Assembly: GCF_014490785.1 (NCBI RefSeq)
Contig: NZ_CP051488.1
Coordinates: 2,170,001 to 2,234,000, forward strand
Reading direction: 5' to 3'
Origin: Kosakonia sp. SMBL-WEM22
GTDB taxonomy: Bacteria; Pseudomonadota; Gammaproteobacteria; Enterobacterales; Enterobacteriaceae
DNA length: 64,000 bases
The translations under genes and the position numbers were made by a program. The stretch's first letter is position 1. Every line of letters starts with the position of its first letter. Under the pieces are notes generated by a model, which was not told where the DNA came from, ran no database searches, and worked only from the letters and a program-made list of their open reading frames with translations. Below are positions 26,227 through 35,286 of the stretch, piece by piece.

Positions 26227-26988
26227 GCGTCCACAGTGGCAGAAAGGAATTAAAAACGCTGTTTCAAAACAGGAATCGCTCACCATTATCGTTTCGTTAT
26301 GCAACTGTTATCACATAATTGCGCAACCGTTGCATCGCCGCAGGCGTTCCCTTTCGCCTGTATGTGAAGCTGGCAGCGGTGTAAGCCCGGGCAGATTTTG
26401 CGGCAATAATATTGTACAGCTGCGCATATGTTTTATTATCGAACCTCTCTTTCATCTAACAGAATTGGCAATAAGAAAGTTCTCTATATGACAGTTAACC
26501 CAGGCTTACTGCTCAGGAATTTAATGGATAAAAGATGAACTACTTGCAGTTTAATTAATTATCACGATAGCCATTTTTTTTAATCACATTCGATAGAAAG
26601 CCCGCCGGATATATCGTTTATTTAGCCAGCAATATCTCGAAAATATATCTCATATTTCCAAATCAATATCACGTTTTTATACGAAATTTAGATTAAGGAA
26701 AATCCTAAAACGCTTGCATTTAAGCGTGGCTAACTTTTTGTTTTAGTTAGTTTCTGCAAACGCAGCGTGAAAATGCCTAAATGCTAAGTCATTGATATAT
26801 TTGAATCTTAACTTTTTGAGATAATTTGCAATAAAGCGCGGCGTAACTACGCTTAAGCGACTCTTAATGAGTCACAAAAATTCATAAAAAGATTTATTCC
26901 GGAGAATGTCTCCCGGAGGTCGGCTGGTGCCTGCTCATTATTACCGCCAGCCCTATTAAATGCGTTCACTCTTGATGAAGGTTAGGCG
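26227..26988. other. AT-rich intergenic region and leader of the autotransporter operon
   Basis: About 760 bases hold no convincing gene. Composition is markedly AT-rich from about 26430 to 26900. Toward the heptosyltransferase there are five short inverted repeats: 26710-26727 (ACGCTT/AAGCGT), 26730-26750 (CTAACT/AGTTAG), 26841-26852, 26859-26873 (GACTC/GAGTC) and 26899-26916 (CCGGAGA/TCTCCCGG). A longer-range pairing joins 26922-26929 with 26945-26952. A weak promoter TTTGAA-16-TAATTT ends near 26825. No transposon, att duplication or tRNA remnant was found. Confidence 0.5.
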
Positions 26989-28245
26989 ATGACGACGTCC
27001 ACTGTTGCTGGTCATGGATATGCTTTTATTTCACCGCCAGAAATACCGACCCAACAGGGGCCGATGGGTATTCTGTATGATTTTAATGACGGTGCCCGTT
27101 TACTGTTGCCGGAAGGTAACTGGCGGGTAGAAATAAGCGATGACGAAACGGGAAATATCCTCTTTGCTGACGATGTCGGGCAGGGATGGGTCATCAGTAC
27201 AAAAAAATATTATGTGCCGTTTCGTCTGCGAGTGTGGGACAGGGTTAAGTCGGAGCCCGTGCTGGATCATGCGCTGGATATGCGCGGTAAAAGGGTACTG
27301 GTCTCATTTCCCAGCGGTACGCTTGGCGATCTTGTCGGCTGGGTGCCTTACGCCGAACGCTTCCGGCAGACCTATCAGTGCAATGTCGACTGCACCCTGG
27401 CGCAGCCGATTGTCGAGCTCTTCGCGCCGGTCTATCCGCAGCTCAATTTTTTCACTCCAGAAAACTGGCAGGCCGGGCCTGGCGTGGCTACGCCGCCTTA
27501 CGCGAGCTGGCGCGTTGGCCTCTTTTTTAACGGCGATCTCGACAAACAACCCTTTGATTTTCGTGCTGTAGGCCTGCATCGCACCGCCGGGAATATTCTC
27601 GGCGTCGACCCGACCGAAATCATTCCCGATCTGCGCCAGCACACCCCGCGCCGCATCGCTGAACCCTATGTCTGCATCGCTACCCAATCTACCAGCCAGG
27701 CCAAATTCTGGAATAACGGCACCGGCTGGCATGAGGTTATCGACTATCTGAAAGCGCAGGGCTACCGCGTGCTCTGTATCGACAAAGAGCGCGTGGTCGG
27801 GCGCGGTTACGTCTGGAACAAAATCCCCCACGGCGCGGAGGATTTCACCGGCAATCTGCCGCTGGCAGAACGCGTGGCGCTGCTGGAGCACGCGGAGTTT
27901 TTTATCGGCCTCGGCAGCGGTCTCTCCTGGCTTGCCTGGGGCTGCCATATCCCGGTGGTGCTGATCAGTGGCTTCAGCCTGCCAAACAGCGAATTTTATA
28001 CCCCATGGCGCGTCATCAATACCCATGTCTGCAACGGCTGCTGGGATGACGTGCGGCTCAACTTTGATCATCAGGACTATTTCTGGTGTCCGCGCCACAA
28101 AGGCACGGACCGGCAGTACGAGTGCACAAGATTTATCACTGGCAAGCAGGTCATCGGTCATTTACGTCGGCTGATGGCTCTGCGAAGCAATCCCTTTGGC
28201 ATCAAAACAACAGCATTGGCAGACCCCAATCAACACGCCGCCTAG
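26989..28245 (+). CDS. autotransporter heptosyltransferase (TibC/Aah family)
   Basis: Bacterial autotransporter heptosyltransferases add heptose from ADP-heptose to serines of self-associating autotransporters in the cytoplasm before secretion. The 418 residues show the family N-terminal beta-barrel-like region (GILYDFNDGARLLLP), the GT-B-type core (VLVSFPSGTLGDLVGWVPYAE and GLGSGLSWLAWGCHIPVVLI) and a C-terminal four-Cys cluster. The Cys are at 348 and 351 (VCNGCW), 367 (FWCPRHKG) and 379 (YECTRF), matching the iron-binding finger known in TibC-type enzymes. The ATG at 26989 has a GAAGG site upstream. The adhesin starts 31 bases downstream, which marks it as the substrate. Confidence 0.9.
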   Translation: MTTSTVAGHGYAFISPPEIPTQQGPMGILYDFNDGARLLLPEGNWRVEISDDETGNILFADDVGQGWVISTKKYYVPFRLRVWDRVKSEPVLDHALDMRGKRVLVSFPSGTLGDLVGWVPYAERFRQTYQCNVDCTLAQPIVELFAPVYPQLNFFTPENWQAGPGVATPPYASWRVGLFFNGDLDKQPFDFRAVGLHRTAGNILGVDPTEIIPDLRQHTPRRIAEPYVCIATQSTSQAKFWNNGTGWHEVIDYLKAQGYRVLCIDKERVVGRGYVWNKIPHGAEDFTGNLPLAERVALLEHAEFFIGLGSGLSWLAWGCHIPVVLISGFSLPNSEFYTPWRVINTHVCNGCWDDVRLNFDHQDYFWCPRHKGTDRQYECTRFITGKQVIGHLRRLMALRSNPFGIKTTALADPNQHAA

Positions 28246-28276
28246 CGGATGCGAGACGGGTTTCGAGGACATTGAA

Positions 28277-31200
28277 ATGAAGAAAAGTCTTAACTGCAGT
28301 TACCGGCTGGTGTGGAATGACGTTCAGCGGGCGTTCGTGGTGGTTTCAGAACTGACACGGGCGAAAGGCAAGCGCGCAGGCGGCGCGGTATTGATCTCGG
28401 CGGCGGTGGGCGGTCTGTTCGCCAGCAGCGGGGCGATGGCATTCACCCCGGATGTCACCGATTCGGTTCGGGATGAGGTGGTGCAGGAGGGCGTACAGAA
28501 CGTGCGCACCGGCGGATTAACCACTAATCATACCATTGGCAACCGTGGTACCCAGATTGTAGCAGGCGGTCAAACTGTCGATACCCGCGTTCAGGATGGC
28601 GGTTCGCAGATTGTGCGCCAGAACGGCCAGACCACCGGTACCGTGGTCACCAACGGCGTACAGATTGTGGAAGTGGACGGCACCGCAACCGGCTCGCAGC
28701 TTAATAGCGGTGGTACGCAGGCGGTCTCCGGCAAAGCGAGCGGCACCGTTGTCGGTGCAGGCGGCGTGCAGACCGTATTGCAAAGCGGGCTGGTAAGCCA
28801 GACGGTGATTAACAATGGCGGCGTGCAGGCCGTCAATGGCACCTCAGTTGAGGGCGTCGTCAACGCTGGCGGCACGCAACTTATCAACAGCGGCGGCTTC
28901 TCACAGGATGCGACGGTCAACAGCGGTGGTAGCCAGCATGTTAACGTCGGCGGTTCCGCCGCCGATACCGCTATCTTTGGCGGCGGCAATCAAATTGTTG
29001 CCGGTACGGTATCCGGTGCACACCTCAATGACGGTGGCGCGCAGCTGGTTCAACAAACCGGTAAAGCCATCGGCACCATCATCAATAACCGCGGCACTCA
29101 GACCGTCGACGGCACCGCGATCTCGGCCGTGGTCAACGGCGGCGGTACCCAACTGGTGCATAGCGGCGGTCTGGCTGCGGGCACCACCGTCAACAACGGC
29201 GGCATCCAGCATATCAAACAGGGCGGCGCAGCCTCAGACGGCGTCGTGTTTGGCGGCGGCACCCAGGTGCTCTCGGGAACCGCATCCGGCACCAGCGTCA
29301 GCGACGGCGGTGCGCAGTTAGTTCAGGAGACCGGTAAATCCACCGGGACCATCATCAACAATCGCGGCACCCAGACCGTTGACGGTCAGGCGATCGACTC
29401 TGTCGTCAACGCGGGTGGTACGCAGCAGGTTAACCGCGGCGGTCTGGCGACCGGCGGCGTGGTCAACACCGGCGCTCTGCAGCATATCAGCGTGGGTGGA
29501 GCAGCATCAGATGCCACCCTGCTCGGCGGCACCCAACTGGTGGAGGGCATGGCGTCTGGTACTGTCATTAATAACGGCGGTTTGCAGCAGATCCACGCCA
29601 GCGGCATGAGCAAAGACGCGGTGGTTAACGCGGGCGGCGAACAGGATGTCGACGGCGTTTCACTCTCGGCAGAGGTGAACGACGGCGGTCTGCAAAAAGT
29701 GCGCAGCGGCGGTAGCGCAACCAGCGCAGTGATCAACACTGGCGGGATCCAGAGCGTGCTTACGGGCGGTTCAACCGTTGCCACCACGCTGTTGGGCGGT
29801 ATTCAGCAGTTAGCGGGCGTGGCGGCAGACACCATTATCGGTGCGGGCGGCGTACAGCATGTTCAGGTGGGCGGTAGCGCGACGGGATCGCTTATCAACG
29901 AAGGCGGTCTGCAGCGCGTAGACGGCACGGCCACCTCCTCGGTTATCTATGACGGTGGCACGCAACTGGTCAATAACGGCGGCCTGGCGAAGAGCGCTAC
30001 CGTAAACAGCGGCGGCCTGCAGCACATCAATGTTGGCGGAGCGGCGTCCGACACCACGGTGTTTGGCGGCGGTAAGCAGGTTGTTGCCGGGACGGCGTCC
30101 GGGACCAGCATCAATAACGGCGGTCATCAGCTGGTGCAGGCCACCGGTAAAGCCACCGATACCATCATCAACAGCGGCGGTACCCAGGCGGTAGATGGCA
30201 CAGCGATCGCGGCGGTGGTCAATGATGGCGGGGTACAGCTGATCCACGCCGGCGCGCTGGCCAGCGGTTCGCAGGTGAACAGCGGCGGTCTGCAACACAT
30301 TAACGAAGGCGGCGCGGCCTCCGATGCGCTGCTGTTTGGCGGCACCCAGATTGTCGAAGGGACGGCGTCCAACACCCGCGTGGACGCAGGCGGCGTACAG
30401 CAGGTACACGTGACCGGCAAAACCACCGACAGCAAAATCTATGACGGCGGTTTCCAGGATGTTGACGGCACGGCGAACGGCACCATCGTCTACAGCGGCG
30501 GCAAACAGCTGATCCGCAGCGGCGGTCATGTCAACGATACCCGCGTTGATAAAGATGGCGTGCAGATTGTGCGGGCCAACGGTGCGGCTTCGAAAACCAC
30601 CCTGCTGGGGGGAACACAGCAGGTTGCCGGTCTGGCGGGTGATACGGTCATCGGCGACGGCGGTATTCAGCATGTGCAGGTGGGCGGTAGCGCCACCGGA
30701 TCGCTCATCAACAGCGGCGGTTTGCAGCGCGTTGATGGCTCGGCGACCTCAGCTGTAGTCAATAACGGCGGTGTGCAGCTGGTGAACAGCGGCGGGCTTG
30801 CCGCGGGCTCCATTGTTAACAGCGGTGGCCTGCAGCACATTAATGTCGGCGGTGCGGCCTCTGACGGCACGGTATTCGGCGGCGGTAAACAGCTGGTAGT
30901 GGGTACGGCTTCAGGCACAAGCGTCAGTGATGGTGGCCAGCAGATCGTGCAGGCGAGCGGCAAAACTACCGATACGCATATCAACAGCGGCGGTGTACAG
31001 AGCGTCGACGGTAATGCCACTTCATCAGTCGTACGCAACGGCGGTACGCAATTGGTGAACAGAGGCGGTCTGGCGGCAGGCACCACGGTACACAGCGGCG
31101 GCTTGCAGCACATCAATGTTGGCGGTGCGGCCTCCGACGGCACGGTGTTTGGCGGCGGCAAACAGGTGGTTGCGGGCACGGCGTCCGGCACCAGCCTGAG

Positions 31201-34200
31201 CGATGGCGGTATGCAGCTGGTTCTTGAGAGCGGTAAAACCACCGATACCCATATCAACCGCGGCGGCGTACAGAGCGTGGATGGCACCGCTATCTCCTCA
31301 GTTGTTAACGATGGCGGTCAGCAGATCGTTAACTACGGCGGCCTCGCGGCCGGTTCAATCGTGAAAAACGGCGGTGTGCAGCATGTCTCCGCGGGTGGTG
31401 CGGCTTCCGACGGCACGGTGTTCGGCGGCGGTACGCAGCTGGTTGAAGGTACGGCTTCCGGCACCAGCATCAGCGACGGCGGGGTGCAGCTGATCACCAA
31501 AGGTGGTCAGGCACGCGGCACGCTGGTCAACAGCGGCGGCGTCCAGCGCGTCGACGGTCAGTCGTTCGATGCGGTGATCAATAACGGCGGTCAGCAAATT
31601 GTTGACCCGTACGGCTGGTCGCGTCAGAGCGTGATTAACGCGGGCGGCAAGCAGATCCTCAGCAATGCGGCGGTGGCGATCTCTACCGTGCTGAACGGCG
31701 GTGCGCAGCATGTCAATAATGGGGCGAAATCTTTCGCCGCGCGCGTGCTGGGCGGGACGCAGAATATCGGCAGCGGCGGCCAGGCCTTCGAAGCGCGTAT
31801 TGAGAAGGGCGGCGTGCAGAACGTTAACGATGGCGGTTATACCTACGGCGGTACGATCTCTGCCGGTGGCAGACAAAACGTTGCGTCTGGCGGCGTTACC
31901 GACTTCACCTTCGTCGATGGCGGCCTGCAGGTGGTTGATGGCACGTCGATTGTCAGCATCGTAAAAAATGGCGGGCGTCAGGTGGTCAACAAAAATGCCA
32001 ACGCCGAAGTCTCTATCGTTACTGATGGCGGTATCCAGGAGGTGTTCGGTACCACTACCGGTTCGGAGATCACTCGTGCAGAACAGCGTATCTACAGCGG
32101 CGGTTCAGCTATCTCTACTGTGCTGAACGACGATGCGGTACAGGGGATTTACGACGGCGCAGTGGTCACCGATACCCGTAACCGCCACGGCATCCAGAAT
32201 ATCTACAGCGGTGGTCGTGCGGAAAACAATCTGATGGATAACTTTGCGGTGCAGAATATCGCCGCCGGGGGAACGGCGGTCCGCACTTCGTTGGGTAACG
32301 ACAGCCAGCAGAACGTGCGCGGTAGCGCGGTAGATACCGACCTCTCCGCGAACAGCGTGCAGAACGTCTACCGCGGTGGCAGCGCGACACGCACCACGCT
32401 CTATGAGCGCGGTACGCAGAATATCTACAGCGGAGGCTCATCTGATTTCGCCGTCATCAACGTCGGCGGGGTGCAGAACGTGCTGACCGGCGGCACCGCC
32501 AGCAACACCACCATTAACGATGGCGGTACGCAGAACGTCAACAGCGGCGGGACGGTGATCTCCACCATCATCCGCGAGGGCGGCATCCAGAACGTTAATG
32601 ACGGCGCAATCGTCATCGACAACAAGGTGGTTGGCGATCAGGTGGTGAATCAGGGCGGTACCGTTGCCTCCAGCACCGTCAGCGAAAACGGCGCTCAGAG
32701 CGTCACCTTCGGCGGCAAGGCTATTGCCACTACCGTCAGCAAAGGCGGTGCCCAATTCGTTCGCGCCGGGGGCGTGGCGGATCTGACGGCGATTGAGCGC
32801 GGCGGCATGCTGGCGCTGGAAGATGGCGCTACGGTCACTAACATCAACCTCAACAGCGGCGCAGCGCTGATGGCGGGTACAAACACCACGCTTAACGGCA
32901 CCAATGCCAATGGCAGCTTCTCCATTGCCAATAAGATCGCCAATAGCCTGCTGCTGGAAAGCGGCGGTCTGCTGTCGGTTGCTGCGGACGGCGTCGCCAA
33001 CAACACTGTAGTCAGCGAGAAGGGTACGCTGAACGTTGCCGAGGGCGGCATGTTGACCGGGGTCACCAAAGTCAGTGATGGCGGCACCCTGGCTGGTAAC
33101 GTTAATAACGCCGGCGAACTGCGCATCACCACCGAGAACAGCGCCAGCACCGTTAACGCGGCGATCAGCGGCAATGGTACGCTCTATAAAGAGGGTAACA
33201 ACACCCTGACTCTGAGTGGTGGACTGAATCAGGCGGGCGGCACCTTCCTGCAGAGCGGTACTCTGGTATTCAGCGGGCTTGATGCGGTGACCGACATTAT
33301 CGCCCAGGCCGGCACTTCGCTGCAGTTGACCAACGGCTCCACGCTGACGGGGATGATCGACCCGACCGACCTGACCGTGGATGCGGGTTCTAACTGGCTA
33401 ATGACCGACAGCTCGCTGCTCGATAACCTGACGCTGGGCGGCACCATTGATTACCAGGCACCGACCGGGGCGTTTGTACCGAAAACCCTGACCGTCACTA
33501 ACCTCGTGGGCAATGGCGGCACCATCACTCTAAACACTCGGTTTGATGGTGATACCGCAGTGAGTGACAGCCTGGTGCTGGATGGCGGCACCGCCTCCGG
33601 TAGCACCAATATCGCCATTCGCAGCCAGGGTGGCCTGGGGGCACGTACTAGCGGTAACGGCATTCAGGTAGTAAACGCCATTAATGGCGCGACCACCACC
33701 GATGATGCTTTCCGTCTCGAGGGCAGCCTGCAGGCGGGTGCCTATAACTACACTCTGCAACAGGGCAGCGCTGACGAGAGCTGGTATCTGACCACCGCTG
33801 AGGCGGGTGGTAACGCAGATGGCCCGCAGAACTACCGTTCGGCGATGTATCTCTACAGCTCTGTCTACGCCCAGGCGATGGATTATGACAGTGCGCTGCT
33901 CGGCTCGCTGGATGCCCGTCGCTACGCGGCGCGTACCCCGACCGAAGGCGGCAGCAATATGTGGGCCCGCTTCCAGGCAGGTCAGCTGAGCCACGATCAC
34001 GGCGGCAGTGACCTGAGCAACGGCAACACGCCGGAAAGCAAAGGCGGCTACACCTTCCTGCAGATCGGTAGCGATCTGTGGCAGGGTTCAGGCTCTGGCA
34101 TGGAGTGGACCGCCGGGATCTACGGTGCGGCGGGTCTCTCTGCCATTGACGTGCAGCGTAACAACAAGTCGAAAGCCGGTACGGTACGCGACGACGCTTA

Positions 34201-34807
34201 CAGCGGCGGCCTCTACCTAAACGGCGTGCATGAGAGCGGCTGGTGGATGGATGTGGTGGCGCAGGGGACTCGCCACAACTTCGACACCAATCCGCGCGAC
34301 GGCGACGGCCTGAAAACCCACGGCTGGGGCTATGTTGGCTCCTTCGAAACCGGTCTGCCGTTTGAGATTGGCAGCGGCCTGGTACTGGAACCGCAAGTGC
34401 AGTACCAGTATCGCGGCGTGAACCTGAAAGATGGCAATGATGATGTGGCTGATGTTCAGTTCGGCGACGGTCACAGCCAGCAGGTGCGTGCTGGTCTGCG
34501 TCTGGGCAACAACGCGACGCTGAAGGAGAGCGGCAAGCCGGTACCGGTAAGCTGGTTTATCCGTCCGTCCTTCATCCAGACTTTCGACTCGAAGGGCACG
34601 CTGAATGTCAGCGCACCGGGTGTAGCGGGCAGCGAAACGTCATTCAATCCGGATCAGGATGGCACCGCAGCAGCGCTGGATATCGGCATCGACGGCCAGA
34701 TCCGCGATAACGTGACCCTCGGGGTGCGCGCGGGCTATACCCGCAGCATCGATGACGCCGGTACTGGCGGCTACGGCGGTCAAATCACGCTGAAAGTCGG
34801 CTTCTGA
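28277..34807 (+). CDS. giant AIDA-I/TibA-type self-associating autotransporter adhesin
   Basis: This type Va autotransporter has 2176 residues. The ATG at 28277 follows a GAGGAC ribosome site. Residues 1-25 are an extended signal-peptide region (MKKSLNCSYRLVWNDVQRAF), with cleavage near Ala55 (SSGAMA-FTPD). Residues about 75-1530 are AIDA-type repeats of 18-19 residues (GGxQxVxxGGxAxxTxVxxGG). A pertactin-like helix with autochaperone region covers about 1550-1850. The translocation barrel, about 1893-2176, ends in QITLKVGF with the terminal Phe expected for BAM recognition. Repeats in AIDA-I and TibA are heptosylated on serines, and the enzyme gene precedes it. Aggregation, biofilm or host adhesion is the likely role. 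E. coli K-12 has ydh genes here, so this is accessory. Confidence 0.95.
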   Translation: MKKSLNCSYRLVWNDVQRAFVVVSELTRAKGKRAGGAVLISAAVGGLFASSGAMAFTPDVTDSVRDEVVQEGVQNVRTGGLTTNHTIGNRGTQIVAGGQTVDTRVQDGGSQIVRQNGQTTGTVVTNGVQIVEVDGTATGSQLNSGGTQAVSGKASGTVVGAGGVQTVLQSGLVSQTVINNGGVQAVNGTSVEGVVNAGGTQLINSGGFSQDATVNSGGSQHVNVGGSAADTAIFGGGNQIVAGTVSGAHLNDGGAQLVQQTGKAIGTIINNRGTQTVDGTAISAVVNGGGTQLVHSGGLAAGTTVNNGGIQHIKQGGAASDGVVFGGGTQVLSGTASGTSVSDGGAQLVQETGKSTGTIINNRGTQTVDGQAIDSVVNAGGTQQVNRGGLATGGVVNTGALQHISVGGAASDATLLGGTQLVEGMASGTVINNGGLQQIHASGMSKDAVVNAGGEQDVDGVSLSAEVNDGGLQKVRSGGSATSAVINTGGIQSVLTGGSTVATTLLGGIQQLAGVAADTIIGAGGVQHVQVGGSATGSLINEGGLQRVDGTATSSVIYDGGTQLVNNGGLAKSATVNSGGLQHINVGGAASDTTVFGGGKQVVAGTASGTSINNGGHQLVQATGKATDTIINSGGTQAVDGTAIAAVVNDGGVQLIHAGALASGSQVNSGGLQHINEGGAASDALLFGGTQIVEGTASNTRVDAGGVQQVHVTGKTTDSKIYDGGFQDVDGTANGTIVYSGGKQLIRSGGHVNDTRVDKDGVQIVRANGAASKTTLLGGTQQVAGLAGDTVIGDGGIQHVQVGGSATGSLINSGGLQRVDGSATSAVVNNGGVQLVNSGGLAAGSIVNSGGLQHINVGGAASDGTVFGGGKQLVVGTASGTSVSDGGQQIVQASGKTTDTHINSGGVQSVDGNATSSVVRNGGTQLVNRGGLAAGTTVHSGGLQHINVGGAASDGTVFGGGKQVVAGTASGTSLSDGGMQLVLESGKTTDTHINRGGVQSVDGTAISSVVNDGGQQIVNYGGLAAGSIVKNGGVQHVSAGGAASDGTVFGGGTQLVEGTASGTSISDGGVQLITKGGQARGTLVNSGGVQRVDGQSFDAVINNGGQQIVDPYGWSRQSVINAGGKQILSNAAVAISTVLNGGAQHVNNGAKSFAARVLGGTQNIGSGGQAFEARIEKGGVQNVNDGGYTYGGTISAGGRQNVASGGVTDFTFVDGGLQVVDGTSIVSIVKNGGRQVVNKNANAEVSIVTDGGIQEVFGTTTGSEITRAEQRIYSGGSAISTVLNDDAVQGIYDGAVVTDTRNRHGIQNIYSGGRAENNLMDNFAVQNIAAGGTAVRTSLGNDSQQNVRGSAVDTDLSANSVQNVYRGGSATRTTLYERGTQNIYSGGSSDFAVINVGGVQNVLTGGTASNTTINDGGTQNVNSGGTVISTIIREGGIQNVNDGAIVIDNKVVGDQVVNQGGTVASSTVSENGAQSVTFGGKAIATTVSKGGAQFVRAGGVADLTAIERGGMLALEDGATVTNINLNSGAALMAGTNTTLNGTNANGSFSIANKIANSLLLESGGLLSVAADGVANNTVVSEKGTLNVAEGGMLTGVTKVSDGGTLAGNVNNAGELRITTENSASTVNAAISGNGTLYKEGNNTLTLSGGLNQAGGTFLQSGTLVFSGLDAVTDIIAQAGTSLQLTNGSTLTGMIDPTDLTVDAGSNWLMTDSSLLDNLTLGGTIDYQAPTGAFVPKTLTVTNLVGNGGTITLNTRFDGDTAVSDSLVLDGGTASGSTNIAIRSQGGLGARTSGNGIQVVNAINGATTTDDAFRLEGSLQAGAYNYTLQQGSADESWYLTTAEAGGNADGPQNYRSAMYLYSSVYAQAMDYDSALLGSLDARRYAARTPTEGGSNMWARFQAGQLSHDHGGSDLSNGNTPESKGGYTFLQIGSDLWQGSGSGMEWTAGIYGAAGLSAIDVQRNNKSKAGTVRDDAYSGGLYLNGVHESGWWMDVVAQGTRHNFDTNPRDGDGLKTHGWGYVGSFETGLPFEIGSGLVLEPQVQYQYRGVNLKDGNDDVADVQFGDGHSQQVRAGLRLGNNATLKESGKPVPVSWFIRPSFIQTFDSKGTLNVSAPGVAGSETSFNPDQDGTAAALDIGIDGQIRDNVTLGVRAGYTRSIDDAGTGGYGGQITLKVGF
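28500..32880 (+). repeat. nested tandem repeat array of the AIDA passenger
   Basis: The basic unit is about 54-57 bases (18-19 residues) and recurs roughly 75 times. A higher-order period is visible: the block CAGCAY encoding QHI/V...GG(A/S)AS starts at 28934, 29207, 29480, 30020, 30293, 30833, 31106 and 31379. The spacings are exactly 273 or 540 bases, so 813-base (271-residue) units recur. Related QHVQVGGSATGSLI copies at 29855 and 30668 are also 813 bases apart. This indicates segmental duplication inside the gene. Assembly collapse or copy-number variation is possible here. Confidence 0.9.
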
Positions 34808-34825
34808 TAAGCCTTGCAGTAACAT

Positions 34826-34858
34826 AAAAGCCGCGCCGCAAGGTGCGGTTTTTTTTAT
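34826..34858 (+). terminator. rho-independent terminator of the autotransporter operon
   Basis: CCGCGCC / GGTGCGG pair (one wobble) around a GCAA loop and are followed by a T8 run, about 25 bases after the stop codon. Confidence 0.85.
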
Positions 34859-34970
34859 CTGTGTTTTCTGTGGGGAAACGTTTTACCACGGCCGGTAACG
34901 CGCAGAAGGCGTGCGGGTGATGCTGAAGCTGAGATGAAACAGAGGGGATAAAACAGAGAGTAACAACGAA

Positions 34971-35047
34971 TGGTGCGTCCGAGTGGACTCGAACCACCGA
35001 CCCCCACCATGTCAAGGTGGTGCTCTAACCAACTGAGCTACGGACGC
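34971..35047 (-). tRNA. valW: tRNA-Val (anticodon GAC), second of a pair
   Basis: The minus strand reads GCGTCCGTAGCTCAGTTGG and ends GGACGCACCA, 77 bases with an encoded CCA. The anticodon loop TTGACAT gives GAC (35011-35013) inside a CCACC/GGTGG stem. The sequence equals E. coli valW as I remember it. It differs from its neighbour only by compensatory acceptor- and T-stem changes. It is the second gene from the shared promoter. Confidence 0.98.
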
Positions 35048-35059
35048 ACTGAAGAAGGA

Positions 35060-35136
35060 TGGTGCGTTCAATTGGACTCGAACCAACGACCCCCACCATG
35101 TCAAGGTGGTGCTCTAACCAACTGAGCTATGAACGC
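35060..35136 (-). tRNA. valV: tRNA-Val (anticodon GAC), first of a pair
   Basis: The minus strand reads GCGTTCATAGCTCAGTTGG and ends TGAACGCACCA, 77 bases with an encoded CCA. The anticodon GAC is at 35100-35102. It is identical in remembered sequence to E. coli valV and is separated from the next tRNA by 12 bases. Confidence 0.98.
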
Positions 35137-35162
35137 AATGTTGTGGTTGACAACGGGGACGA

Positions 35163-35191
35163 ATATTAGCGGCAGCCCGCAGATGTGGCAA
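35163..35191 (-). promoter_or_regulatory. promoter of the tRNA-Val pair
   Basis: On the minus strand TTGCCA (35186-35191) and TAATAT (35163-35168) lie exactly 17 bases apart. They are followed by a GC-rich discriminator (CGTCCCCG), as expected for stringently controlled stable-RNA promoters. The first tRNA begins 26 bases after the -10. Confidence 0.75.
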
Positions 35192-35286
35192 GCGGAAAAT
35201 GGCAGATTTCTTACTGAATTCACTCGATTGCGGAACAACTGAGCAAAACGCGCTGAAAGTAGCCGCCCGCAGGCGGCTATCGCGGT

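Noticed and set aside
28500..32880. Regular repeats resembling a CRISPR or minisatellite locus
   Set aside because: The repeats are in one continuous frame and encode AIDA-type passenger units; there are no unique spacers and no cas genes.
26227..35047. The adhesin region as a tRNA-integrated island with att sites
   Set aside because: The 3' end of valW faces the region, but I found no copy of the tRNA 3' end near the far boundary and no integrase, so integration at the tRNA is not supported.
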